DNA of 64,000 nucleotides, from NCBI GenBank assembly GCA_022494885.1, contig JAGVSM010000194.1:227428-291427 (forward strand), written 5' to 3'. Below, piece by piece: positions 1 through 10,879 of this stretch; positions within the stretch are counted from its first letter, which is position 1, and each line of letters begins with the position of its first letter. A program made the position numbers and the translations under genes. The DNA comes from Micrasema longulum. Lineage: Eukaryota; Arthropoda; Insecta; Trichoptera; Brachycentridae. Under the pieces are notes generated by a model. The model had not been told where the DNA came from, searched no databases, and saw only the letters and a list, made by a program, of their open reading frames with translations.

Positions 1-320
1 CCTGGTCCATGAAAAAGTATAGAAATTGAAAAAATAACATTTTCAGGCGTTGCCTAGTATGTAGGTGAAATAATTCAATTAGATGATCTCACCCGCATAA
101 ATAAAGGTTTTAGATCTTTAACTTCACAAACATCAACAGATGAAAGAATTGAAGGAATATAGATGTTCAAATATAGACAGAATGGTGAATGTTACACAGT
201 AATGTGTAACATTCACTTCATTGTAAAGTGACCTCTTAAACCAGCCATTGACAGGTCATAAGCCCTGTAGATTTACCTTCTCTTTTATGTTCTTCATGTC
301 TGTTGTAATATGTTAATAGA
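1..320 (-). mobile_element. MITE family A copy, cut by window start
   Basis: Reverse-strand copy of the commonest repeat in the window, here called family A; the reference copy is at 62691-63222. Shared blocks are the word around 245-275 (GACAGGTCATAAGCCCTG), the 'notes' around 130-175 (ACAGATGAAAGAATTGAAGG) and the end-like word ACAGACATGAAG, read on the minus strand near 292-305. The A+T-rich, non-coding sequence and the inverted terminal repeats of the reference copy point to a non-autonomous DNA transposon. An internal 13-base palindrome surrounds 190-222, where GTGAATGTTACACA meets its reverse complement. The left end lies outside the window. Confidence 0.7.
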
Positions 321-324
321 TATA

Positions 325-430
325 AATTATGTATGTATGTGTATGTGCATGGGTGTATATATGTGTGTGTGTGTGTGTGTATATGTGTGTGTGTATATAT
401 ATATATGTGTATGTGTGTATGAATATGTAT
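325..430. repeat. TG/TA microsatellite
   Basis: Imperfect alternating TG and TA dinucleotides with GTAT tetramers. The apparent short reading frames on both strands here are only the periodic translation of the repeat (Cys/Val/Tyr or His/Thr/Ile runs). Confidence 0.9.
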
Positions 431-719
431 CAAAATGTGTATACGAATAAGTTTATATTTTATTGGTCTGTGCTCTCTATTAATTTGTTAGTATTATTAT
501 ATATTGACATGTAATTGCCTAGCTTGGAACGGGGTATGTACCCTTGTTAGCTGGGCAAAGTGAATGTAAAATTGTATTTTGATAAGAGTGTAAATAAAAA
601 AATTTTAAAAATTAGAAAACATACTGATACTGATAAAAATTTAAGTAAAAATTTAAATTAGAAAATATATCATAAATAATTTTAAAATGAAACATGCACA
701 TAAATTAGTAAACATAGAA

Positions 720-835
720 TAATAATGTGGTCACTACCAGCCAATGACAGGTCATAACCCTGTAAATAAATGGCTAGACTTCCACATCGCCTTCTCTAAA
801 ATGTTCTCTATCTCTGTTGTAATATGTTTAGATTA
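720..835 (-). mobile_element. MITE family A, partial
   Basis: Carries the family A word ACCAGCCAATGACAGGTCAT, followed by the terminal word that reads TATTACAACAGAGAT on the minus strand. Only the terminal-repeat side is preserved. Confidence 0.65.
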
Positions 836-839
836 AAAT

Positions 840-1190
840 CTGACGAAATGGAAACCGAGCTTGTGATGTCGTTCTGTAGCTTGCCCGAGCCTTATCACTC
901 GTCCAATCTGAGTTGACAGCTGACGTTAAAAATGTAACATGACAGGTTTAATACAAAATACGACTCTGTCAGGAAGTGCGAACCGAATAAGGCCTAAGAT
1001 TAATTTGACGATAACCGAAGCGACACATTCGCTGAAAACTAGTTTGCTTTTGGTTTTGTTAATCACAAGCAGCGGGTAATTACTCGACATCGCGCTAGTA
1101 GTACGCAGGGGTAGGCAGATAAATTATTATTAGCACTGACGTGAAACGTGACTGACAATGTAGCGAAACTCGATGGCCTTCATATGTTTT
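840..1190. other. Unassigned, moderately G+C-rich stretch
   Basis: Sequence without a long reading frame and without a recognised repeat. It is less A+T-rich than its flanks and contains several CpGs (for example 890-930 and 1075-1110). I see no gene. Confidence 0.4.
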
Positions 1191-1194
1191 ATAT

Positions 1195-1560
1195 CTTTAT
1201 TTTTTATTTATTTACGGATATTGTCCTTTTATACAATTGATAGGGATGAACAATACAGGATAAGAATACTTAAAAACATTAAAAAAGGATAAAAGAAGCA
1301 TTGAAAAACATAAGGTACATCAAGAACAGATCTCGATTATTTATTTAATGCTTATTTAAATCGTTGTAAACTTAAACCGAAAAATACAGATCTTGTTTTG
1401 AGTACTTGTATCAACACGACAAAGATGGGTTGAGATTGGAGAATTAAGGACACATTTTGTTTTATGCTGATTGATGAACAGTACTTATTGTTTCTCAGCC
1501 TAAGAGTCGGAATATAGAATTTTACCTGTCCCAGTAATGATAACACGTCGATTATACTAT
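1195..1560 (-). mobile_element. LINE C-terminal relic with 3' end
   Basis: On the minus strand, 1352-1546 is open and reads '..PTLRLRNNKYCSS..' and 'TRSVFFGLSL'. This resembles the region after the reverse transcriptase in CR1/Jockey-type LINEs. The stretch 17756-18010 aligns with it at DNA level over about 130 bases, so the two are degenerate copies of one family. The A+T-rich part below 1340 would be the 3' untranslated end. No catalytic motif remains. Confidence 0.5.
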
Positions 1561-1729
1561 TTAGCGTGCCAAAAGAGTCATGTTAGTGATTAATGATACA
1601 TGCTTTTGTTGAATACAAATATTTAACATTGACTCTTTATTAGCATATAAATAGTTTACCGACAAGCCATATTAATTGGCTTAGTGAGTCCTATAAAAAT
1701 AAAAAAAATGTTTAAAAAAAAAAAAAATG

Positions 1730-1785
1730 TAATACCGTATGTATGTAATACCGTATGTATGTAATACCGTATGTATGTAATACTG
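1730..1785. repeat. 16-bp tandem repeat, about 3.5 copies
   Basis: Unit TAATACCGTATGTATG repeated three times exactly (1730-1745, 1746-1761, 1762-1777), then a partial fourth copy. It lies directly beside an A-rich run at 1714-1727. Confidence 0.9.
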
Positions 1786-2124
1786 TGTTTCCAGTCCAAG
1801 CATCCAAGGTACTTTTCAAAGCAATCAAAATTAAAATTTACTAAAATCAATGAAAAAATTTACTTAAATTTAAAAACCATTATATCATGCATTTAGTGTT
1901 TAATTTACACAATATCTATGACCTACGTACAAATTTTATCAATGCACCCTTTTAATCTATAAAATATTAGAGTAACACAAATAAATATAACAATATTTAT
2001 TTTTTTGTGGTATGACTCAATAAGTGTATACACCGCCTTAATTTTACGTTAGTCCTCGTATAAGTCCCGAAGAAGAAGCATTTTTGAGACCAGTCGATGA
2101 ATAACTGATAATTAAAGAGGTTTA

Positions 2125-2373
2125 TACTGATGTAAACTTGTTCAATGCTTGAGGTCTTAGGTTTGATTCCTGGCGGAGATGAAATAAAATGATTGATTCT
2201 AAATGTGGATTCTACTCACATAAAATTCATGCATTGTTCTTCGCTTGACATCTGAAGCGTACGACTGGTCTCCCAAGCTTGCGTGTAACTGAAATGATCA
2301 TAATTCACTGTAGTTAATCTATCCAACGCCGTGATGTGCACCACTGACCGCGGATGAGGAAATGATGATAAAA
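2125..2373 (+). mobile_element. tRNA-derived SINE
   Basis: The word GGTTTGATTCC at 2160-2170 matches a pol III B box (consensus GGTTCGANTCC). A body follows with CTGAAGCGTACGACTGGTC near 2250, then a tail containing GATGAGGAAATGATGATAAA at 2352-2371. Related bodies and tails occur near 3430, 17110, 22985, 24027 and 26660. The A box end is eroded. Confidence 0.6.
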
Positions 2374-2739
2374 CAAAAACCTAAAGCCAAAACAATAATA
2401 AATCAAGATTAACAATTTCACATCAAATTATGTAGGTATGTAAATTAATATTTCTAGCATGTATCAGTCGTTGATAGCCAAAATACACGAAAATGACCCG
2501 GATTTTGCGTTGATAACACGATAATAACGCTCGAATTCCTGTGCGCGAGTATAAGGGAGAGACGCAATCAATCGACTCAAGAGTACTAATATTATTGATA
2601 TTTGATATTCAAGCAACCCAAGAGAAACAAAACTATTAAGTGATGTTTTTTATGAGAACAAGAATAAATCAGAATTATGAGAAACAATCTAGATATTTTT
2701 TGGCATGAAAAACCGTAATAAATAGTGTAAAATTACAGG

Positions 2740-2822
2740 TAAATAGTGGCCTAGCTGGGAATTGAACCTAAAATCCTTCACGTGCGAAGGAAGCGTCTTA
2801 GTTATTCACCAAGGGAGCCAAT
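2740..2822 (-). mobile_element. tRNA-like SINE head fragment
   Basis: The minus strand reads like a tRNA head: TTGGTGAATAACTAAGACGC, then TAGGTTCAATTCC as B box (plus-strand 2758-2770). No body or tail is recognised. It is too degenerate to be a working tRNA gene. Confidence 0.5.
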
Positions 2823-3424
2823 AATTATTTTATTTGAAATTTCAAATAGTATGTTTTGTAAGAATTCAATTTTAAATGTATAAAAATAATGTCAATCTAC
2901 AAAATAAACTGTTTTCATGTTCTAAGTACCTATATAATATGCTTCCAGAAATTTAAGTATGTTTGTACAAAACAAGTTATTTTTGACAAATCAACAAAAA
3001 ATGTTAATTGAAAAAAAAATAAAGCAAATAGTGTTGTGCGCCATGGAACTATTTACAGAAATTCTTTTCCGCCAATTAGAACCAATGGACTGTTTGACAA
3101 ACCTTTCCAAGATTCTGACAACCATTCACAATCTACTGCTGAGTAATGACTTCCGTTCTTATACACTTAAGTACAAACATACTAATATTTATTACTAGTG
3201 ATGCATATAAAACGATAATCGGATAATTCGATTGCTGAACCGCACCTGGTTATTTGTCATTGTTACAGTTATTTTAGCCGATTACTGTAAGCAATAAAGA
3301 TAGATTCAAAAAAAGACATATTTCTAGACTCAAAATTTGACATTGAAATTTACAACAGACTGATACAAAAAGTTATTATCAGAAAATAATATAATATGTT
3401 ATAAATCACGTTTTATTGATTTTT

Positions 3425-3575
3425 TCATAATCCCTGGACCAACTGAAGCGTAAGACTGACCACCTTACCTTAATGTAACAACAAATTATCAAGATAAGCT
3501 GCGATATGTGTACCAATGCAGTGTTTCATGCACCATTGGGTGCGGAAAGGGGAATTGTGAAAATGTTTTATTTTT
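3425..3575 (+). mobile_element. SINE 3' portion
   Basis: Matches the body and tail of the 22985-23160 SINE: a block with AAGCGTAAGACTGACCACC, then ACCAATGCAGTG and CACCATTGGGTGCGGAAAGG. The tRNA-like head is missing, so the copy is 5'-truncated. Confidence 0.6.
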
Positions 3576-3739
3576 TTTACAAAATGGAAAAAAAATAAAT
3601 TCTTATGGTGCCACTCTAAAGTAGCGGAAACATACAGTCAACAATAATTAAATTACGTAATAAGAATAAGGTTGGAAGACAGACCGGCAAAGTTTCTAAA
3701 TTAAAATCATTCATATTAAATTAGGTATAATTCATTTTT

Positions 3740-3900
3740 AAATGTGTGCGTGCGTATTTTTATAAATGTAAACGGATGTTTTTGTGTGTATTTGTATGAA
3801 AGAAAGTATACAAGTGTGTTTGTGTGTATTTGTATGAGTGGGTGTGTACAGGTGTGTGTAAGCGTGTGCATCATTAAAAAGCAAGTGTGAGTGTATCAGA
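3740..3900. repeat. GTGT-rich simple-sequence tract
   Basis: Imperfect GTGTGT/TTTGTATG tract. A similar tract occurs at 7005-7150. No coding potential. Confidence 0.7.
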
Positions 3901-4890
3901 GCCAGAGCGAATGAGTCCTAATTTATTTTTAAATAAATTAAAGTTAAGTTTTGATATTTTTTAATAAAACACATCAACAGAAGAAAAAATATTTAAAAAA
4001 TGAACAAGAAACGCGAAAGGGGACAAAATGAGTAATTTCAGTGAGTAGGTATAAATAGTCAATTTAATTATTTAATAATTTCTAAAACATTCATAACCTA
4101 GATATAGTGCGTATATTTAATAATTATCTGTTTAAAATATGTTGACTAATAAATTTGCATACATTAATAATCATGAAATGTTTTCTCTTAAGAAAAAGTA
4201 AAGCAATTTGGATAAATAAATAAAAAACTAACAAATTCAAATTATTAATATTTTTGAGCAAATTCTAAAAAGTACAAATACAAATATTGAAAATCGAACT
4301 CAATTGATATACACGTGGTTTTTTACTTTTGTTGTGGTATCTACGTTTTAAATATTACATCAAAATGAGTCATAGACATTGATATTTTTTTTTTTCTAAC
4401 ACGGCAAATGAAAAATAAAAATTCAAATTTTAATCAATTATTCGAACATTATTCGACTTTTTTTTAGATTTCGGCTATATAAATGTACATCTCCATTTGT
4501 AGGTATTAGGTTATATGTATAATACCTACATCCTACACCTGCTATCTACGTGTCGAGCTGTAAAGCTACGAGAAATCGTCTGACAGAGTGACAGTTTAAT
4601 TAATAAGTACACAATAAAGTTAAACAAAATATTAGATCTAACATTGTTTGAACATTTACTTTGCTAGACATATTTATAATAGAGTTGTTACAAGCTGTTG
4701 TTCACGAAAATTGCTGTTTTAAATTGAAAACGAAAGGCACCTTTCTGATTGCTCAATTATCATTTTAATCGTTGTTTGATTTACAGTTGATTTATTTCAA
4801 GTGTTTATTTTTGAAATTTCTTGAACTAAATCGATGTCCTTGATCTGTTTTTAAAAAGCAGTGTTTGATTAAAAAAGTCTGGTTACAATT
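3901..4890. other. A+T-rich DNA, nothing recognised
   Basis: Homopolymer-rich sequence with no open frame above background. No repeat seen elsewhere in the window was recognised here. Confidence 0.5.
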
Positions 4891-4892
4891 AA

Positions 4893-5072
4893 ATTTTTTT
4901 TTTTTGCACCACAACCGGCCAGGAGGCCCAATTACAGTGATGAATTACATCACAGAACGCCCAGGCTTGAGAAAAATCACATTTTAATTTTTGTGTTCTC
5001 ACCGGGAATCGAACCCGGAACCTTCCGTGTGTGAGTCAAGCGTCTTGACCGCTACACTACGGAGGCCGCCTC
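4893..5072 (-). mobile_element. tRNA-derived SINE, full head and poly(A)
   Basis: On the minus strand this begins with a well-preserved tRNA-like head. An A box word TAGTGTAGCGG lies at plus 5049-5059 and a perfect-looking B box GGTTCGATTCC at plus 5005-5015. A 100-base body follows and a poly(A) tail, visible as the T run at plus 4893-4905. The head resembles tRNA-Glu/Asp-type sequences in its A and B boxes, but the anticodon stem does not pair well. It is therefore a SINE promoter and not a tRNA gene. Its body differs from that of the GATGA-tailed SINEs, so this is a second SINE family. Confidence 0.75.
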
Positions 5073-5249
5073 AAACTTACAGAATGGTTCGTCGATTTTA
5101 GCTTAACAATTCAAAATACTTTTACATATTTCAGCTAAAAAAATCTGCTTTATAAAACTGAAATAATTTAAGCACAATATTTTACAGAAAAACGTGACTA
5201 TTATTTTATATATTTACATTTGACTTATCTTTCATCAGAAATATTAGTT

Positions 5250-5412
5250 GATATTATTATGAATTACTTATAAAGCGCCGTTTTCGTAATACAATTCCTC
5301 GAGTGCGCCTAATAAAGTGATTCAAAGAATAATGATTTTAATTTGACTAAAAAATAAAGTAAAACAATATATTTTGTCATCACATGGTTAAGATTTATTC
5401 AAACGATTTCTG
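5250..5412 (-). mobile_element. CR1/L2-like LINE 3' end
   Basis: Reverse-strand copy of the 3' untranslated end of the LINE at 29030-31018, also present at 61330-61564. The shared block AAAGCGCCGTTTTCGTAAT sits next to a short TTATTAT tail. Arms GCGCC and GGTGCG-like can form the 3' hairpin. 5'-truncated, as is usual for target-primed insertions. Confidence 0.7.
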
Positions 5413-5644
5413 CGGTATACTTAAGTGAGTTAATATGATTTATCTAAATATTTTATTTAAGGCCTCTTTTTATGTTAATCTCAGATATTTGATTTGGAGT
5501 TCGCGACACTATCATGGGACATGGGACCACAACCTGACCAGACTGATTTCATAGAAATTTCTTTTGATAAAAAATAAATTGTTTATGAAAAAAAAACACG
5601 GCATATCACGTTACACGTGCAATTATAAAATATGCAAAAAATAG

Positions 5645-5990
5645 ATATAGGGTGGGATATGCTATGGTCATTGGATATGCTACAGTAATTGGACATTATA
5701 AATCTAATGGTCAGAAATAAATTAATTTTAAGAAAAAAACACACAAAAAAGTGTATTTTGTGGTGGAGATAAATTCTTACACTAACTGATTTTTGACCAT
5801 TAGATTTATACCCGTATGCGGAGACAAAACTTAAGGTGAGGAAAGTACATTCTAATCTCAAATGCGGAGAATAACCCGAAGGTGAAGACAATAGAATGTA
5901 CTTTCCTCACCTTAAGGTTTGTCTCTGCATACGGGTGTTAGAGTTTTGAATAACTATAGTATGTCCAATTATTTTAGCACCCGCCATACA
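5645..5990. mobile_element. Nested inverted repeat, probable MITE
   Basis: Two 44-base arms, 5811-5854 and 5892-5935, are reverse complements with two mismatches around a 37-base loop. The loop itself holds a third degenerate arm-like block (ATGCGGAGAATAACCCGAAG). A second, outer pair TATAAATCTAATGGTC (5697-5712) and its exact complement (5795-5810) flanks it. The word GGACAT next to CTATAG recurs inverted near 5690 and 5955. This layered foldback structure fits a palindromic MITE. A transcript would form a long hairpin. Confidence 0.6.
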
Positions 5991-7000
5991 TATTTTAAAA
6001 GTTCATATTATTTTTGCGTAACTCGTTCTTATACATACGAAACTAGTTGGCAACTTTTGAAATTTTGAAAAATGTACTTAAAATAAAACTTACTATCTAC
6101 TAAAATACTAAAATAAATAGATTTTTTTTTGTTTTTAGTCACAATTTTTTTTCCATTACCCGGTTTTAAAGCTACCAAAGTTATTTTATTTATTTTGTTA
6201 CGATAAATAACCACAAAGTTAGTGCTTCAAATATAAACTTTAAATTATCCTCTCACTCAATAAATAGGATTGTATTTAAGTATGACACGACATATATGCT
6301 TTCTACTGTTGCAGTGCAATTAAAGCTGTTTGTATCATTATAAGCATTTTTCTGCCTAGCATTACGTCTGATCACGACGGAAGTCTATTAAAGAATGAAG
6401 GCACGGAAGGCAGTTATCCACGAATTTCAATGCCATTTTCTACGTGCTGTAACGTGTCTGTTAAATCAAACTTCATTGGTCGTGTTACTTCAAATAGCTA
6501 AATCTACACACTATGTATTAAAATATGTAATAAAATCAATTAACATGAAATTACGAGTAAAAAAAAATACCGTGAAATTAACATTTAATTTGATCCGGTC
6601 ACCGATTTGATTGCATGATATTTTTGTAGTACGTATTTATTGATTTCACTTATCAGATCTTACGTTACTCTCTGCTTACCCTTTTTCTAAACAGTGACAA
6701 GGTGCTGTCGTGTGTGTGAGTGAGAATGATTGATGTTCATCCATTTTTATTCCTCTGAGCTACTTTCTAAGATGCGATAACCACAATTTACACACCAGTT
6801 GGAATTAGTAAAATATTTTCATGGCACAATTTGCGAGAAAACTTAGATTATGTGTTTATTTAATTTTAATTTTGTTTATTAAGAAAAACAACAGCAATAC
6901 AAAAAAATATACACAACATTATAAAAAAAACATAAAAAAAAGCCAAATCAGTTTTCCACATAAATACAATTATAAAAATCCAGTTCAATTAAATATAATT
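5991..7000. other. A+T-rich DNA, nothing recognised
   Basis: Several short open stretches exist but none shows a family motif, codon bias or conserved neighbour. No repeat from elsewhere in the window was recognised. Confidence 0.5.
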
Positions 7001-7004
7001 CATG

Positions 7005-7150
7005 TGCATGTGTGCGAGTTTTTTTTTGTGTGAGAATGCGTGTGTAAAAAAGTGGAGTGTGGTTTTAGTAGGTATGTGAATATGTGTGTGATTGTATATG
7101 GGTGTGAGGGTAGGTTTAGGGACAGGGTAAGTGTGTATTTGATATGAGTG
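7005..7150. repeat. TGTG-rich simple-sequence tract
   Basis: Imperfect GTGTG/GAATGTGTG tract similar in texture to 3740-3900. Confidence 0.7.
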
Positions 7151-7339
7151 AATAGAAACAATTTAAATTTATAATGTAAAAATATTTTTTTTTTTTTATA
7201 ACGAAACATAATTTGTTTCAAATAATAGTTTTTTAATTATGGTTTTAAAAGTGAGTTAACTGCAATTAAATATGTCTATATTATTGAAAAATAAATTACA
7301 ATTACTGTCAAATTATCGTTGTTTTTTTTTTATTTTTTA

Positions 7340-7705
7340 ATTTTTTGTGCATAATGTTATTTGTACATTGGCGGGCTTATTGCCAAATGGCAATTTCTTC
7401 TAACCAACCAAAAAAAATAAAGTTTTATTTTTACCAGTTACAGAACATATTCAATAGAAAAAAAGATTAAAAAGCTAAAGGTATATAAAAATAGAAATAA
7501 ACGTATTTGTTTATAAATTACCTTTAATTAAAACTATTACTCAATGGGAAAAATGAGGAAAGAGGAAAAAGGAAAGGAGGAGAGATTAAGGAAGAGAAAG
7601 GAGTTTCTTCAGACGTGATTTAAACAGAGATGATGTAGTAACATCTTTGATGGTGGATGGAAGATGATTCCACAGTCGTTGATTACATTTAATTATGAAT
7701 AAAGT
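7340..7705 (-). mobile_element. LINE C-terminal relic and 3' UTR
   Basis: The minus strand of 7575-7680 encodes a peptide containing RLWNHLPSTIKDV and FKSRLKKLL, then a stop. This is the typical extreme C-terminus of CR1/L2/Jockey-group LINE ORF2, where a 'WN.LP' block precedes 'FK..L+..L'. Downstream on the same strand, 7365-7415 contains ATTGCCAAATGGCAA. That block recurs with the same neighbours at 42830-42885, so it is probably the family's 3' UTR. Endonuclease and reverse transcriptase are absent: a 5'-truncated, dead copy. Confidence 0.6.
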
Positions 7706-7789
7706 ATAAGTTTATGAATCAACTGCACTATTTAATCCGTACATGTTCTATTAAAACTCAATAAAATATAAAATCCTTGAATTAGAATT

Positions 7790-8160
7790 TTAAAAAGCAA
7801 ACAAATGGATATTCGACAAAAAATGATAACATATTACATCACCAACACTATTTTAAATATCATAAACTTTTTAAACTCATACAAATTTAATCAAAATATT
7901 CATAACCTCAATACACGAAACTCAAAAAATCCTTATGGATCTAAATTTTGCTCAACGAAGTTTGGCAAAAAGTATCTGGAAAATATTAGCTATTCTCAAT
8001 TTAACAAACTGCCCAATGAACTAAAAAAAGAACAGTGAAATAGCAAATCCCAAAGTTTTGCAATTTATAAATATTACTTAAATATTTTTGTTGGTGATAG
8101 TGAATAATAAAATTTATATAAAAAGTGGATAATACTGTGTTTTGTGTTTTTAATATTATG
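7790..8160 (+). mobile_element. LINE C-terminal relic
   Basis: Open frame 7805-8038 encodes HNLNTRNSKNPYGS, FGKKYLEN and FNKLPNELKKE. This is the pattern seen just before the stop of Jockey/CR1-like reverse transcriptase ORFs ('NTR..... ' then 'N.LP..LK'). A+T-rich sequence to about 8160 is the likely 3' UTR. The catalytic domain is missing. Confidence 0.55.
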
Positions 8161-8281
8161 TTTTCTTACTATTTTGGATTATTAACGGGTATCATGTATT
8201 GTTACAAAAATGTTTACTTTTTATGCACCAGCCCAAACGAATTTTTTATAACTCCTAAGAGTATAATATCTTGTTCATGAA

Positions 8282-8992
8282 TTATGTGTTTTATCTATCT
8301 ATTTATCTTCTATCTATTTATATATAAAAGACAATGATCGAATGGTTGTCCTCGATGGACTCAATAACTACCAGACCGATTTACGTGGGGTTTTCAGATA
8401 AATGTACATCTTTGCTATGAGAAAGTTTATAGCTCATAAAATCTTCAATTTGTTAAATGCAAAAAAGGTTAGTTGCATAAATGTTTTTTTATCCATTACC
8501 AGGGTTGCATTTGTCAAGAATGCGGATAAAAAAAAAATGGATGGATGTATTTTTTTGTTTATAAACAACATTCACTTTTAATGGATCCCAATCAGATTAT
8601 TTCATCGAATTCCTTATAGTTTCTACCCGTTTATTTCATTTTACTGGACTTTTGGTTTTACTAAAATAATATTAACTAAAATTCTATTCATTTATTGAAA
8701 ATCGCATTCCTGACTAAAGTGCATCCCGAGCAGAGTTTTACATTTGCTAAAAAAATCTTTATTTGAAAATAATTTATTATTTCATGTTTTGGAATTCAAA
8801 CATAAACGAGTACTTAGGTACCTATTTAAATTCAATATTTGAATATCCATTACTTTTATATTTAAAATTCAAACATAAACAAGTACCTAGGTTCCTGCTT
8901 ATCAATGAAAAGTTCCATCATCTTTTTTCCTCGATATACGAGTATGTACTCAAATCTAGCAGTGGCAAAGCATTGCCGGGGTGTAGCTCGGT
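8282..8992 (+). mobile_element. Helitron-like non-autonomous relic
   Basis: The left side (8300-8395) has a TCTATCTATTTATATATAAA start, then ATGATCGAATGG and ACCAGACCGATTTACGTGGG. This is the style of many insect Helitron 5' ends. The right side (8958-8992) has GGCAAAGCATTGCCGGGGTG followed by TAGCTCG, like a Helitron 3' hairpin with a CTRR-type terminus (CTAG changed to CTCG). The interior contains a 30-base direct repeat with ATTCAAACATAAAC (near 8796 and 8866). The open frame over 8763-9191 spans the right end and is not a recognised gene. Confidence 0.5.
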
Positions 8993-9880
8993 AATAATAA
9001 ACATAAAAAATATATTATTAGCAAATAAAATTATGTCAAAGCAAATGTTTTCGAAATTTAATACATATCGAACATGTTTTTATTCATCCTTTAAGCCTAA
9101 AATTCAGATTGTAAACATTAACCGTTTGTGTGCCACAAGCGTGTTTACGCGCTTAACTCTTTATGAACTTTATGAATTTGAAATATTTTAGTATTAATGA
9201 ATTTCTTAATCACCCCTGTCTGAAAGATTTTTTCAACTGCATCAACTCTACTTTCGTCCTTATTCCCCTAGTCCACTTTTTGCCTACATATTTATATAAC
9301 TTTTATAAGTTAGATCTAAATCTCCGTTTTACTTAATATTTGTTAATGTTTTTTTAAGAACTATAGAATTAGTAGGTTTTGGCTCTTTTATTCTCTTCTC
9401 CCTAATTGAGCATTTCTTCAAAACACGATATTCGCCCCACATGGCGTTTTTTGTTTTAATTGTGAAAACAGAATTAAGACGCATAAATTACAAGATAAAA
9501 AAAAACTCACAAAAATACACATTAAAAATGATTTTAAAAAGTATTTTACGATAAAATATCGTGTTTTGAAAAAAATAATATTTTATCAAAATTTCAATAA
9601 TTTATATTAGGTACTTTTGAAATATATAAGAACATTATGAACTCTTAATTAGATTACCTTCAAGTTAAGTTGAAAGTCGTAGTTTTTAACAACAAATATT
9701 GTTTACGCGATTTGAAAACAATCCTGATAAATTACGTTTTAAGAGAATGTCGTGTTTTAATTTTTTCAGATATTTTTATAATTGACATTGTTTTTTATAC
9801 GCTGGTCACCCCAGTATTCGCTTATTACCTCCACAGACTTGTAAAGTAACCATTATCAATCATAGAATATTAGGACCATC
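8993..9880. other. A+T-rich DNA, nothing recognised
   Basis: No supported gene or repeat. A weak TTTTAC/ATATCG texture only. Confidence 0.5.
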
Positions 9881-9884
9881 AATC

Positions 9885-9992
9885 ACCGAAGTTGTGCGCC
9901 AGAAGGCCGCAGCGCTGCGCTGTCCGACTGTACGGTGTACACTGTACGTGTACAGTCTGCAGCGAGCGTGTTTGATTGACGTCTCCAGACAA
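9885..9992. promoter_or_regulatory. G+C-rich island with GTAC repeats
   Basis: A short CpG-rich island in very A+T-rich surroundings. It has repeated GTAC words (GTACGGTGTACACTGTACG near 9930-9950) flanked by GCAGCGCTGCGC and CTGCAGCGAGCG. No reading frame. It could be a conserved regulatory element or an unrecognised repeat; only base composition supports the first. Confidence 0.25.
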
Positions 9993-10635
9993 CATTATAT
10001 GACGTGTACAGTCAACAAAAAACATTCTATCTAGTCGTTAATTAGCGCGGATTTTCAAAAGAGATCCATGAAACGATCCGCCTTATTAATATGTATCTTT
10101 GTAATGTCTAGGATAGTATTCTTAACCAATTAATACAACTCTTCGTATATTATATTTCGATGTTGTAATTACTTCGAGTAAAAGTAGTTTGCTTTGTATT
10201 AGGAGTTAACACTTTACGCCACCATATAAAAAGCCACGGATCCAATAGACATCCGTTTTTTTTGTAATAATTGTTTGTACTAGAATATAATTTGGGATAT
10301 TTAAATTATTTTGATTTTTTATCGATACAATACAGTTTTCATAATTTTAAAGAATACAAAATTAAACTTGATTCTAATATCATTTTATATTACGTTCTAA
10401 GGGCGATAAGTAAACGGTACACTTGATATTTTCTGACTATTAAAAAAGTATTAAAATTTAAATGAAAAAGAACTACAGAAATCTGAAAAAAAGAAGTCTA
10501 AAAACAATCTTAATTAAAAAATTAAATGTACACGTTTAAAGTAATAGGAAGAAAAAAAACATGTTTAACTGTTTAGTGATGTAGTATTGTACAATTCTAT
10601 TTCAATTATCGCAACAGACACGGATACATATTTAA
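9993..10635. other. A+T-rich DNA, nothing recognised
   Basis: No supported feature. Confidence 0.5.
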
Positions 10636-10637
10636 AA

Positions 10638-10735
10638 TATAATCTGAAAGTCTAGGCATTACAGGGCTTATGGCCTGTCATTATCTGGTTTAAGTGATTG
10701 CTTTATACAACGTGAAAACAACTTTTCTATCACGA
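10638..10735 (+). mobile_element. MITE family A, partial
   Basis: Contains CTAGGCATTACAGGGCTTAT and CTGTCATTATCTGGTTTAAG, the terminal-repeat block of family A. Truncated where the RTE fragment begins. Confidence 0.65.
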
Positions 10736-10878
10736 CTACTGCCATCAGGCTATTTTCCCTTGGGGGTAGGCTGAGAGGATGGAACGCTACGCCTCTATCG
10801 GTGTGCATTAGGCATTACCAGACTTGAGATTTTAGTTTACCATGCTACGTCCGTTTTGGTCATTCTCGTCCTATGTTA
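10735..10878 (-). mobile_element. RTE retrotransposon 3' fragment
   Basis: The minus strand matches the last roughly 140 bases of the RTE ORF at 36530-36664. Shared blocks are the Pro-rich end (GGGGGTAGGCTGAGAGGATG on plus) and the GACTTGAGATTTTAGTTTAC block. Highly diverged and 5'-truncated. Confidence 0.6.
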
Positions 10879-10879
10879 T

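Noticed and set aside
329..514. Cys/Val/Tyr-rich peptide, also at 32677-33145 and 57584-57880
   Set aside because: Translation artefacts of TG/TA or CA microsatellites.
1730..1785. A regulatory repeat
   Set aside because: A plain 16-bp tandem repeat beside an A run is better explained by slippage.
4985..5072. A tRNA gene on the minus strand
   Set aside because: A and B boxes are good, but the anticodon stem does not pair, and a SINE body and poly(A) follow. It is a SINE head.
8763..9191. A 142-codon protein gene
   Set aside because: It spans the right end of the Helitron-like relic, is rich in Ile/Phe/Tyr/Asn as expected of A+T-rich DNA, and shows no family motif.
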